Shown one piece after another: positions 12,901-24,908 of a stretch of DNA of 64,000 bases (its first letter is position 1; each line of letters opens with the position of its first letter). The DNA is from Paramecium tetraurelia (taxonomy: Eukaryota; Ciliophora; Oligohymenophorea; Peniculida; Parameciidae), in the NCBI RefSeq assembly GCF_000165425.1, contig NW_001799630.1, forward strand, positions 561,734-625,733. The letters run 5' to 3'. The notes under the pieces were generated by a model. That model did no database searches, was not told the origin of the DNA, and saw only the letters and a list, made by a program, of their open reading frames with translations. The position numbers and the translations under genes are program-made.

Positions 12901-13423
12901 TATCATGAACACAAAAATAGTAGATTGGATTCATCCCATCTTCTTGTATGAAATGCTAAGCAATGTCTCTCAATTTTTGTTAATTCTTCAAGAACCCAAA
13001 ATATGATTCATCTTTATTTGTATCTCTGAATTATCACTCTAATATACTTAATTTATTTTTAACATGCTCCTTATGTTTGTCTAAATCAAAAACATCCACA
13101 CTACTGTTTGATTTCTCGGAACTATCTTCACTTATCTCCTCACTTTAATTCATTTATGGATCATTCTTTGCAGGAAAAATTCGCGGAGCTTATCTAATAA
13201 ACTTTTATGATAGATAAATTGCATTCTTTTATTTCTTTATGCTCTCATCGAAATAGTAAGTTTTCTCCTCTTTGAAAACCTCATTATTTTGTTTAGATCT
13301 TGATTCAGATCTGCTAGTTTTGGAAGTAAAAAATGTTTTTAACATTTCTTTCTTTTACCTTGTATAATCTTTAAGTAAGGGTAGCTTTCTTTATTATTTT
13401 GAATTAGAAAGAATTATTGACAT
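9960..13423 (-). CDS. Large leucine-rich-repeat protein
   Basis: Spliced length is 1121 aa with four introns (24, 23, 29, 22 nt). The first ~190 residues are Ser/Lys/Glu-rich and probably disordered. Residues ~215-450 carry ribonuclease-inhibitor-like LRRs, with units such as LKELKISNNKLGRAGALLL, VTRLNLSENGLTD, LKVIDLSYNHLG and LIHIDLSYNQFSEQQL. A Cys/Trp motif follows (SDCCWICQGW). Several hundred residues of helical sequence come next, including RMTLIEFIESLARIAERIS, a pattern seen in ciliate LRR proteins. The end is basic (VRRFSRVDRKNK). It is probably a protein-interaction scaffold, and the specific role is unknown. Confidence 0.8.
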
Positions 13424-14115
13424 TTTATATTTTATAAATATTATGCCATAATTTTTTCATTCATTTTTATTATATTTTCCTCCATCTTTTATACTTAATA
13501 GGGAACTAAATATTTTTGAATTGATATCAAATAAAAACCCACAATCAACCCAATCCAAGAAGAGGCTTTCTATAAATCTCTTAAAACAAGAAAAAGAATC
13601 TATAATATTGTAAATTTTATCATTTCTAATATTTCAAAAATAGCGGAATTATTTGATTACACCACATCAACTATTTTATTACAAAATATAATGCTTAAAA
13701 AATTATAAAATAACATGTTTCGATTTATTTGAAATGATATTAATACTCATGAGAATAATAATATTTTCAAGAATATATTATAGATTTAATTTATTTAATG
13801 TATCTTCTATTTTAACAAAATGAAACATAAAATATATGTATCTCAAAGATTCTTATTAATTATTTTGATTTTTCATTATTATTTAAAACCTTACATTTTT
13901 TTATCATTTACCACAAGAATAGCATTCATATTTTACTTAGAAAGATAGTTAAATAAAATTTGAAAAAATAGTATCAAATAAATGGATTATATAATTAGAC
14001 ATTAAAAATATATATATTCATAAAATTGAAATTTAGATGATAGACTAGAATTATTGTTCTACAGTTTAGGAATGTAGTATTTCGTACTACTTTTTATTTA
14101 TAATAATTAATAATT
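13424..14115. other. Intergenic, no supported gene
   Basis: About 690 nt of AT-rich sequence between the LRR and GBP genes. Some plus-strand stretches stay open because TGA is rare at this composition. None has a convincing start, splice structure or domain. Confidence 0.4.
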
Positions 14116-16686
14116 TCACACATTAATTCCAACTTCATGAAAACAATCGCGAATTATCTTTTACTCTTCTTCACCCACTGACTTCATGGCATGTTTTATT
14201 TTTGAATTTTACTTTAACACCCACTTCAAAGCCTCTATTTGATATAATTTATAAGATATTACCCTTTAGTATATATGGAAAGCTCTCTTTAAATGATACT
14301 AATTAACTTTTTTCTGAATTCATGAATGCAAGCTTTTATTCAAGATCTTCCCTTATACTAGTTAGTTTTTCAATGTCTTTAGTGAAATTTTCAATGACTT
14401 AGATATGCATATCCAAATTTTCTGATTTTTCTTCCAACCTTTGAGCTAATTTTTGATTTTCTTATTAAATTTACTATCCAAAATAAGATTGAAAAAAATA
14501 CCTTAAGATGTTACTGATTTTTTTGGGCTTGCTCATATTTCTCATAATAGGTCATATTTTTAGCTTTTAGTTCTTCATTTTGTTTAATAAAATGTTCAAG
14601 ATTATTCTTCAAGGATTTTCTAGATACAAAATATAATTACTTTTCTTGCTCTAATTCTTCCTTCATCTTTTATTTTTTTTGTTTATAATCTTCTCTCAGT
14701 TTAATGATTTCATTAAATTTATCTTGTTATAGTTTTGAAATCTCTTATAGAAAGATGCTTTGTTAAGAATGATCCATAGCTCTTCTTTTGAAAAAATCAT
14801 TCATCTAATGAGCTTATTATTTCATATCTTTATATTATAACACCAAGTCATTAGAGATCTAATAATTTTGATATTAAATACCTCTTCTCCTGGTTCTCTG
14901 AAGGATTAATTGTCCTCATTCATTCGTTTTAATAGTTATTGACATTCAACTCTTTTTCCATTTAATTCATTTCTGACTCTTTGGAGTTACTCTTACAAAT
15001 TTTAAACATCTTGTTTCAGTTTTTAATTCTTTTCTTTTTTGTTTTGCACCTCTGAAGTTAATTGTACAACTTTGGCTTAACAAGCCTCCAGTTCGAGACT
15101 TTTAATTTTTTCTTATTTATTCGTCTCTCTAGTCCAGTTTTCTATTTCATACTTTAACTAATCCCTTTCCTTTTAGATTTCATATAATAGGCTTTCTTAA
15201 TTCGCAATAGTTTTCCTCAATCTTTCTTCGCCTTCCCTTGCTTATACTAGATATTTTTTAGTTGAGTTGTTTTCTTCAATGTAGACTTTTTATACACCTA
15301 ATATAAGTTTTTCAAAGTAACTAAACAAAAATGAAGGCACTTTTTCAGAAAAATGCTTGTATTTGGAATAGCCCTTAACAATTTCCATATAATATTTAAA
15401 AAAACGGCTGTAAGTTTGAAATTGCTCTACTAAGAGCGAAGGTTTGATGCTATCAACATTGTCTAAAACTGGAACTTGATAAGTATTAAAAAATTTCTAT
15501 AAAATTTAATTAGCCAATGTAGTAGATTATTCTTTATTGATCTCTAATCTGGTTTATAAATCTTGTTCCATCATTTCATTTAATTCTGCTTTCATACTCA
15601 GAATTTTGGAGTTGTCAATTATTTCTTTTGATTTTTAATCTAATCGTTAGAATATTTCAGCTTCAATTTGTTTCTTCAAAGATTTCAGTTCCTCATCATC
15701 AAATGGAGGCTTCATCTTAGACAACGCATCTGAATACCTTTTTGAATATAGACTTTTCAGTTCTTCCAAGAGATTTCTTGCCTCCTATTAAATGACTCTA
15801 TCTAAACTAGTTAGAATCTAAGGAATTCCACCAGAATTGATGGCATCAACATATTCAAGGGAGAGTTTCAAGAACATTTCAGCAGTTAGAGTGGTGCCAT
15901 TAATTTATTTTGGAGGGATGCCCTTGAACACTCTCCTCTCGAACTCTTAAACAGCTGAAATGAATTCTGGTCTTAAGGCATTCCAATCCTCTTCTTCCAC
16001 TCTAGCTAGTCTTCTTTCATCCTAAATTGGTCTCACCATACAGATACAATCTCTAAATTTAAAATACTCTCTAATCTTTCTCCTAATAAGATTCTTCCTC
16101 TCTCCATCAGGACCTGGATTGGATTGATCTTGAAGTGCAAATTCCAAATATTCACTTGGAGTACGTCCTCTCAAATCCAGGGAGAAATCTCTTAATACCC
16201 AAAGGAATGTTGGAAAAAACTGACTCAAGCTTTTATCCTCTGATCCTACACTGACGTTCTCACTTAATTTGATAACAAGAGAGAGATTCTCTATTGACTG
16301 CTCATCGATATGACCCAATTGATTAAATACAAACATCGAAGACAGCAACAAAGATATTGAGAATATTTTAGTATCGACTCCCAAGTCTCTTTGGACTGAG
16401 TTTAATCCTTCGGTATCCATCAATAATATCGAAGTATTTTCATTCAAAGGTATGGGCTAGCTCCATAACCAAATGCCTTTTGTGCATGGCATGGTTGTTG
16501 GACCAACAGCGAATCCTTTTTATCTCTTTAACACCCTGTTGGCTAAAAAGGACTTTCCAGTTCTCTATGGACCTGCAATTGTAAGAACAGCTACCTAAAT
16601 ATCCCATTAGAAGTGAATACTTTTCTGTCAGCAATTGATTACAACATCTTAATTGCCTAAGGATGAATCTCGAAAATAGTCTCCAT
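14116..16686 (-). CDS. Guanylate-binding-protein-like large GTPase with coiled coil
   Basis: Spliced length is 821 aa with four introns (26, 23, 28, 28 nt). The G domain is complete: P-loop GPQRTGKSFLAN (formed by removal of the first intron), a switch region PCTKGIWLWS matching the GBP HTKGIW motif, DTEGL, and LRD in place of the usual T/NKxD. These four features are diagnostic of the GBP/atlastin branch of dynamin-like GTPases. After the helical middle region, residues ~430-770 form a long coiled coil rich in Glu, Lys and Gln. There is no C-terminal CaaX box and no transmembrane hairpin, so it is closer to GBPs than to atlastins. GBPs hydrolyse GTP and oligomerise on membranes; the role in ciliates is not known. 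It lies 89 nt downstream of the K-channel gene. Confidence 0.88.
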
Positions 16687-16775
16687 TCCTTCTTAAGTTT
16701 AAGTTTCCTTTAACTCAATGAATGGGATGGGTTAACCTTACATTTTATATTTATATTATTATAAAATTAATCAAT

Positions 16776-19494
16776 TCATTGTAAAGTTGATTTATTACTT
16801 CGTTTGTAATACACCCTTAATTTTAGAGATAATTGTTTCACTTTATGAAAGAAAGTGTATTTTTCAAATCTATCATATATTCTTTAGAGTCTCTGGTTCT
16901 TCCTCTTCATGGTTTTGGCCATTTGTTTCACTTGAGCCTCCAAAGAATATTGAGGCATATAGGAAATACCCACAAAGTTCACTTTGTCTAAATTAAAAGC
17001 ATTTTAGAAATTGAAAATTTATTTGACTTCATCCAGAATGCAGAATGATCCATTTAAATTATCTGTAATGGGTGCAAAATTACTTTTGGATGTCCGATAT
17101 TCAATTCTCCCTATTTTTATTTTTGATATAGAAGACCCTAAAATAGTTAGAAAACAAGAATACTACTTTGAGTTTTTACCAATTATTAAGAAATGATCTG
17201 CTTTGATTACTATTATGGAGTGTGTTACAATTCTGAATGTAGTTCTTCGTCACTGGCACTGAGATTCTACAAATTTTAAGCTATCATTTATGCTGAATTC
17301 TGATAAACAACTTCAGACAAACCAGTTCTGTATTGCGGTGTGTCATTTTGATTGTTTTCATTCGCACCTAAAAGTTAGATCTATTAATCCTCTTAAAACT
17401 AATTTAGAGTTGAATTTAATTTATTTAAAAACCCAAAAGTATTATTTCTGTTGTTTTTCCGTTTTACCATTATTCTGCTATTGAATTTCTCGGTGAAGTT
17501 ATCTTTCTTCAAAATCAATTCTAAATCAGGCTTATACGATAGAAGTGGACAATCGATTTCCAAATGAAAAGGCCGAGAACAGAAATTGCATTTATGATCA
17601 AACAACACCAAGTTATTTGTAAATATAATTTTGTCTTTGATATGATGGAAAATTTCATGATCCTTCTAGTTGCTTCGAATAATTTCTAAGAATTTCTTTC
17701 TATTTATTTTATATAACTAAGTTGGACTATTACATATAGCTGTTTCCTTGGGACAAAAACCAGTAAAGAAAGAATAAATCCCAAGATATTAGTTTTTTTA
17801 CAATGTTTTGAGTGTGGTTTTGGTTTGAAACTCAGTTTACTTCACCTCTCCCTTGTGTATAAAATAACTTAAATGTAGAAATTATTACAGACTATCCTCA
17901 GAAAGATCACCTTATTTATACACCACATCTCCAGCCAATAGTGAAATTAGTTGAAGATTCTTAGCCACTTAGACTTAGGTTGACTTGGAAAAGTAATTAA
18001 TGATTAATTTGATTTGCTTTATTACTCTGGCCTAGATATCAGCATTTAAATCCTATTGCAAATTAAAAGGCAGAGAATTCAAGATATTGTTCACATCATC
18101 CATATTCTCCTTTTTCTCTTAATAGAGCTGAGAATTTAAGTAATTCCTGATTCTCCCTTGTATTTGTTCATCCACATTGTTTTTTAGCATAAATTATGTC
18201 ATTTGAATCAGATTTTTTCTATCAATAATCAAATTCAAGCATTTACTTATAGGTTAATTATGTGTCATATATGTTCTTTAAGATAATCCCTATAGAACTC
18301 ATGGTGTAAGCAAATGCACAACTGGAAAGGAACATGACAATAGAGGAGACTATCATTTCGATTTCATTTATTGCAATTATATCGCCATATCCAACCGTTG
18401 TCATTGTCATCGTAGCCCAATAGAAAGCAGCGTTATATTTGTTCCAGATTGATTTATCTTCTAAATGTCTGTCTATTAACCATGTTCTCCCCAGACATTC
18501 AGTTGATGATCCAACATAATGCCAAATGCATGCTATGATATGAGCAAAATAGTAAATTTAAATTATTAAAGAAATTAGCTCTATTGTAAAATTTTGATTT
18601 CCCCTACAATATATTTATTGGAAATATTCGGTTATATATCTTTAAATCTTTTAATATATCAGAAACACTTAGCATACAATTAGAATTTCTTGCATGTATT
18701 AAAAAGGAAAGTATTCGTATTTTAATCCTATCCATATACCCAAGTTAAAAAAATCAAAAATAGCATTAGATTTTAAATAATTTTTAATGAAATCCTTTCG
18801 TTGATAAACTATTACTGCCTCAATAATTATGGCCCTGTTAAACATTACTAAAAAGTCAAAAATCAAGTAAAATAATATTATTGACTAGAGATATTACATG
18901 ATCGTATTATTGTAATCTTCGAATGAACATAAAAAAGGACTGATCCACAGCATTATAAGGTGGAATAAAAGACCCAAAATATCCCAAAACATTATGAAAT
19001 GAGTCGATGGAAGAAATATCCATTTTTTCTCTTTATTATACTCAGCTATAAATTATATTATGGGATTTAGGTACAGCTATTTTTAGAAAATTATTGAGCT
19101 GGTTTTTCATCTAAAACTTGATTTATTCTCAGTCTTTGGTCCTACTTCATGAAATAAAGATTAGTGAATAGATTGTTTACGAATCTATGTATAAAGTATT
19201 GTTTCCTAAAGTTTATTACAAACTGCTAAGATTTCGATCTTTCACTCATTCTCAGGGATCTATTTGTTAAAAATATTGCATGTTTTAAATAATCAGACTA
19301 ATTCAAAACCATAATTTTACTTTACGACTTTAACCTAAAACTTCTTACTTTTTGTCCTTTATCATATTTCTATGAATAACCTCATTTTCTTCGTCAAATA
19401 ATGATTAAGATGAAGGAGACTCTGGTTTTGATGTAATTTACTATGTTACATTGGACGGACCCATACGAGTAGTGTTAGTTGTGCAAGCTTCCAT
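16776..19494 (-). CDS. Cyclic-nucleotide-binding-domain K+ channel with zinc knuckle
   Basis: Spliced length is 862 aa with five introns (23, 29, 28, 21, 29 nt). A cytosolic N-terminus (~180 aa) is followed by six hydrophobic segments. The pore contains FYWATMTMTTVGYGDII near residue 345, a canonical potassium filter, preceded by AHIIACIWHYVG (S5). A helical C-linker leads to a cNMP-binding-like fold (LLAGDVVYKQGDLSEDSLYF, IHKGEV, YLGIYSFFTG). This belongs to the KCNH/HCN/CNG superfamily, which is greatly expanded in Paramecium. Residues ~600-615 hold a perfect CX2CX4HX4C zinc knuckle (CNFCSRPFHLEIDC) after the cNBD. A long Gln/Ser-rich tail follows. The S4 segment is poor in regular Arg/Lys, so voltage dependence cannot be judged. 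Confidence 0.88.
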
Positions 19495-19656
19495 AACTAA
19501 TTTGAAAAAATTAATTCTTAAGATCAAAATTATTAAATTCTAATGAAAGTTCGTTCTCTATCACTTTAAGTTAGTTAAATATATATATAAATATAATATT
19601 GCTCTTTGGACTTAAATTCTAAAACAATTTGCTTTTTATGAAATATATACAAATTT

Positions 19657-21853
19657 TCAATTAACTTTAAATTATTTAACTTATTTGCTAGATTTAATTA
19701 ATTTTTATGACACTTAAATTGTCAATGTTATTAATACTGTTGTTAATATTACAGCATCATAGTTGAAGTTCTTCTGCACCATATCATAAGACTAAAATAA
19801 ATTATTATATGTACTTTATATGGTGTGATTATTGTCAGAACCATAAACGATAAGAAGGGCATAGGATTCTAAATTTGTAGGTTCTATTGAAAACCTTTCG
19901 AAATCGAACTAGATTAATACCAAATAAGTTACTGTTTAATCGTAAGTTAGCATACTTTAAAAATAAATAGGGAGTTCATATTAAAAAGGCGGTAAGTCAG
20001 TTGAACAAAGGGATGATCTAAGTCTGAGTTTTCTCTTCTTCTTGCAGAAACAAGGTTTCTATCCAATTGATACATTTGACTGAAAGTAGTTATAATCAAT
20101 AGGTTTTTCTTAGTTAGAGATTTTCTAGTTCTCGTTATTCCTAGATATTTAATTCCTAAAGGAAATCCATATACTTACTATAAGAAATCTATATACTTAC
20201 TATTAGAAAACAATATTGTGTTCTGTTTCATGATAATGTTTATTTGTTGGATCTTAAGAGAAATAATAATACTCTAGCATTTTTATAAATGAACACTCCT
20301 TTTCATATGATATATCTCAACTGTCCATATTTCAAATATCATTTTAGCTTAATTCTAATAGGTTACAAAAACCTTATGATCATCAAAAACTAAATTGATG
20401 TATTAATCGAGATCCACTTCATTTTAGACATCTTAAAATAGCACCTTACCAGTTTTAGCATTTACTATGTATAATTTAAGCGAATCCTCGTCTGAAGTGA
20501 GAATTGCAAAGTATGCATAGTCAATTATTTTAAAAATCACCTTTCCATCATCCTAATTTGCAACTTTAGGATCACTTTAACCAATTTAATATGACGATCT
20601 TATTAATAGTATTTTCTCTTTTATTGTTATAGTCCATATTTTTCTAACTATTTATCATGCAATTTATATCCTATCAACACCCCATTATCATTTCTATAGA
20701 GAATGATTTCTTTAGAATTTAAGTAATTGTTATTTTCAGGATAGGTAAAGACTTTATTTTCTTCATCAATCAAAATGATCGGATTTCTGTGTTGACAAGA
20801 TTCATTTTCTATTTTGTAAGGAATAGTTCAAACGATATTTTTGCATCTTCTTGAAGCTACTAATTAGATTGATCCAAGCGACAAATCGAAAATAAAGGTT
20901 TAAAGTTTCATTTTTTGATATGAATAATAAAATAGAATATGATTCTTAGATCCAATTTTAGAATCATAATTCTTTACAAGATTGAGACTAAAAGATCATA
21001 AACATAATTAAATACTCTATTCGATGGAGTGCCACTAATTTATACGTTTAATCGAGATTATTTATTTGCAACTTTTGTAATAGTCTAAGTTCTTTAGTAT
21101 CATAACATAATAGAGTATTATAAGTTGTCAAAAAACATATTTATTATTTGAGACCAAAAGGTTACTCAAATATATTGTTCTTAATTTTTTGATTATCAAC
21201 TCCTTTGCCTTTTTATCTTAATGTTTTTCCAAATTCAATAACTTTGCCAGCCTACTTACTTTGAACACAATAATCTTCTGTAATGGAATATCTAATCGAA
21301 AAAACACAAATCTAGTTTTTTTTCTAAATGACGATGATTGGTATTTCAAAAATATATGCAGCATAAATAATTTAATTTTCAATCCTTTTTTAATAATCAA
21401 ACAATGTTACTTATAAAAGTCTTTCATCAATTGTTGAAAAATAGTTTGACCAGCAATAATTATAAACTCTCCATTCAATCCAATCATACAATAATCAATC
21501 TTATCAGTTATTTCTAATAGAGCCAGTATTTAAAAGCCGTTATTAAACAAATGTACAACTTTTAAGTTTGATTCATATTTGACATAATTAAAAAAATCAC
21601 ACATAATGTATGTATTTCTCGATTAAACTTAGACTATCAAATTAAGTAGATATCTATTAACTATCTGTAGCTTTGAAGATTTTTCTGTTTTGGTTCAAAG
21701 TATTATGATAATAAATAATATCCTCTTAAACATAGATGGAGGATAACTATCCAAATAATCTCATTTACCAATTATCTAAGGCATGTGACAATTAAGAAAT
21801 GGCTTACACAATTGAAGTAAGTGAATAATTACACAAAGTAATAAGGAAAACAT
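19657..21853 (-). pseudogene. EMC1: ER membrane protein complex subunit 1 (EMC1), frame disrupted
   Basis: EMC1 is the large luminal beta-propeller subunit of the ER membrane protein insertase. The gene starts with a signal peptide (MFSLLLCVIIHLLQL). It then shows propeller sequence, the block TIPYKIENESC...ILIDEENKVFTYP, and the conserved C-terminal domain LTYDQTVTYL...SYALLIVYGSDNN, followed by one transmembrane helix (VILTTVLITLTI). About seven introns of 19-32 nt are needed. Two defects remain: an in-frame TGA at 20828-20830, where homologues appear to have Gln (TAA to TGA would do), and a one-base deficit in a T5 run at 19983-19987 that shifts frame just before the conserved C-terminus. 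Either this copy is dying or the assembly has errors. The identification itself is firm. Confidence 0.75.
20162..20205. repeat. 22-bp imperfect tandem duplication inside EMC1
   Basis: Two adjacent copies (20162-20183 and 20184-20205) differ at two positions and share the core ATATACTTACTAT. On the coding (minus) strand each contains GTAAGTATAT, which looks like a 5' splice site, so the duplication copies an intron donor. The most workable intron here is 19 nt long and lies between the copies. Confidence 0.7.
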
Positions 21854-21902
21854 TATGGATAATTAAATTTTATAATCCTATTATGTGTAATTCAAAAAAT
21901 AT

Positions 21903-23225
21903 TCATTTGATTGATTGTTCATTATCTATTTTATCACTTGATACAATTTAAAATGCTTATTCAATTTATTATTCTGTAGGTACAAATTTTTTTTTTTTGC
22001 ATTATAATCTATTCTCCTTTTGAAATTGTTCTAATTTAGAGAGTTATTGAGTTTTTTTATTTTTTAATTCCTTTTCATCTTACTTTTATTTTTTTAATTA
22101 ATGAAGTACTTACTTTAATCTTTAAGACTCCTTTTTATCATGAACAATTTTTTGATCTTTCTTTTCCATTAATTTTTTCCTTTGATCCAAGAGTTTCAAT
22201 TTTTGCTGATCAAGAGGAGGTACAATCTTTTTGGATTCTTGCTTTGATGCACTCCTATGTTTAGACAAAGATTTGTTTAAGATTTCTTTTTAAATTTATA
22301 CAATTTTTTCTATTTTACTCCTTCTTTTGTAACCCTCTTCAATCTAAAGTGATGACTTAAATATGAATTGATACTTTAGATATATCTGCTCTCCAAGCAA
22401 CCTTTGATAGACTCTGCTCTCTAGGTTATGGTTATAATTATTTAGCACTATATAAATTCTGTAACAATTTCTATTTCTCTTAATACTCTCTCAATTTTTA
22501 TCTTCTGGCTGTTTCAGGATTGATAATAGCCACACTTGAGGGTCTTGGTTTTCTGTTTGATTAATTAGTAGTTAAATGGGATTGTCTCTGTTCATAATGA
22601 TGATATTCACATTTTTATTTGGTTTTTGATGAAGAGTTCAAAATCTTCTAATTTCTCACCTTTTTTGATTCAGAACTAGCAATTGAAGATTATTCTAAAT
22701 AATATTATATAATGTTTACTTATTGATTTGTTGGTTGAGGGGTTTTCTTAATAATTTCTTCTTACTTTAGGAGTGGGAGTTGGAGATTTCTTGAGTCTAG
22801 TTGAACTTTTTCGACTGCATCCACAACAAGAACAGGAACAACAACTCATCAACTCATATTTTTGATTAGACATTCTTGATTTCTGTTCTCTGTGAGTAGA
22901 ATTAGACTTGATTGATCTTGAAGACTTATGTGTATGAGATTTTGGTTGAGTTGTAAGAATAGTTCTCGATGGCCTTTGCTCTTCATAATATTGGATTGGT
23001 TGAACCGATTGCAACATTTTCCTCTAATTCACAATTTCACTAACTGATACTCATTCTGATACTACATGGTATGATATCATCGAGCATTGGCACAAGTGCT
23101 ATATCAGGATTAATGTGTTTAGCCAGCATTTTATTTGAGAGCTTATGTGAGTTTTGTTATTCTAGATTAATCTTAGTTTTAGGACTCAATCGACCAACTA
23201 ACTGAACTGTCTGATTGTTATACAT
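21903..23225 (-). CDS. Basic, Ser/Lys/Gln-rich protein with a cysteine cluster
   Basis: Spliced length is 414 aa with three introns (22, 25, 31 nt). No known domain is visible. The N-terminal ~130 residues are Ser/Thr/Arg-rich. Around residues 110-120 there is a dense cysteine cluster (SCCSCSCCGCSRKSS), which could be palmitoylated or bind metal. The C-terminal 150 residues are a highly charged Lys/Gln/Glu coiled coil (KLKLLDQRKKLMEKKDQK). The gene is 49 nt upstream of EMC1 in the same orientation. It might be a cytoskeletal or cortical protein, but that is only inference from composition. Confidence 0.7.
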
Positions 23226-23358
23226 ATTAAATTTAATTAAATAAACAAGTTATTAAACTAAAATACGAATATTTGAATTCAATTTGAGTAAATATAATAG
23301 AGAAGGAGAGCATAAGTATTAGAACAAAGAATTTTATTTATTAAATACAACAATAATT

Positions 23359-24908
23359 TCATTTTAGTTAAAAGTCATCGTCTAAAGTTGATTCTAGATC
23401 TGATTGCTACTGCTACTATTAGATTTAAGTAATGTCCATGGTTCTCATTTTTCTATGAATATAACTCTTTAATTTATCATATAAGGTTATTGCCAACAAA
23501 TACATCGAATGTAAAGATGGATCTTGCTTACTTAATTATTGATAAGGCATTGAATATAACTTATTCTAATAGAACCAATACACTAACAATATAATTATTA
23601 TTTATTACATCTACTAGATTTATATTTGGCCTAACTATCAGTTTATCCATGTTTCTTGTTTACCCAGGATAGTTGATGCGGTATCTTACTCAAAATCTCA
23701 GTTAATTCAATCATCTCTGCATTCAGCACCTTCTCTTACCAAATTTTCCTTTTTTCAGCAGATGTCCAACAACTCTTCCAATAATTCAATTCGTATTCTG
23801 AATAATCCTTTTCCAATGCCAACAGTATTTCCCTTACAGTATTTATATCGCATCTCTAAAATAATTCAACAGCCATTGAGTCTTGGCTAATTTATTCAAT
23901 CCCATAAGTATTATCAAGAGCGATTGGATCCAGTTTGCAATCCTCTAAACTAAAGTAACCTCCACTCACTAAACTTTTCATTTCAGCACATTTCTTCTAT
24001 TGTTGACCAATCAATTCTATCATTTCTGCTCCTTATATTACTTGCCAATCTTCCTCGCTGTTTTCTTAATAGATACACTGTTTCTCCTCTTAAAAGACCT
24101 AAAAGTCATTGATTTAAGTACATAAAGATTGTTTGAGATCTTCTCTATGGCTTAAGTGTGAAACAATTATTTATTACTAACTGTTGATGCTTTTGTATAC
24201 AGATTTATTTCTTCTTCTAATCCTGCTATCAATTGAAGAGTCTTAACCTATTCTTTTTATTTCTTTTTAGCCACTTTACCAACTGATTATTGTAGTCTTT
24301 TTAATTCGGCTTCTTTCTTGGCCAATTCCTTTCTCCAATCATTATTTGATAATATTTCCTATATCTTTAATCTTTGGTCAATCTCCTAAATCAAAAATTC
24401 TGATTCATAAAAGATTGTATCTATCATAAACAGGAGCAACTTTTATTTATCCAAAGCGAGCCAATTTTTAAATTACTCTTATTATAAATGTTCTTTAAAC
24501 TATTAGTATTCTAATTCTATTTCATCCTTTATATATGCCCTAATCCTATAAATGCGTGTTATTAATGTGAAAATTGTTGGCCAGATGTTCACCAAGATCG
24601 ATCGACGAATAAATTGACTATATTTGTATTTACATCATACTTCTTTATTTATCCTATTACATTCAAGAAAGCTGAATTAGTTTGTGTTGATGCCTATACC
24701 AAATATGCCAAACAAAATTTATCCATTAATCCTATCACCAATTGAAAGGCCAAAGATGAATTCTCATTCGATTCCTATCAATCTCATTAAATAAACAATT
24801 TACAAAACTTTAATGCAATTGTTCTACCGTATAGCGAGTTCGTAAATTCAATTGAGAAGCAAATGTACGGCAAAATTCATAAATTTAGAGAGTATTCACC
24901 AGAGACAT
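23359..24908 (-). CDS. DDT/WHIM-domain chromatin-remodelling accessory protein
   Basis: Spliced length is 482 aa with four introns (29, 23, 20, 29 nt). Residues ~5-65 match the DDT pattern (IYEFCRTFASQLNL, YTVEQLHQSF, LAFQLVIGLMDKFCLAYL). Residues ~150-200 resemble the WHIM1 motif, with FKNWLALDKQKLLLFMIDT and YESEFLIQEIDQRL. A Lys/Glu coiled coil follows, and the C-terminus is Gln-rich and acidic (QQQQQQSDLESTLDDDF). DDT plus WHIM is the signature of Acf1/BAZ/Ioc3-type partners of ISWI remodelling ATPases, acting in the nucleus. No PHD finger or bromodomain is present, so it is a short member. Fold assignment is by motif only; a more general DDT protein is the alternative. Confidence 0.65.

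Noticed and set aside
8384-13423. Single fused LRR-RCC1 gene
   Set aside because: A TGA separates the two parts and no intron of normal size and correct phase removes it; an in-frame ATG follows at once.
13444-13826. Possible plus-strand gene between the LRR and GBP genes
   Set aside because: Frames stay open in patches but there is no consistent start-to-stop model and composition is like intergenic DNA.
21218-21400. Short minus-strand frame in EMC1
   Set aside because: It lies in the wrong frame of EMC1; a 26-nt intron shifts the real frame just before it.
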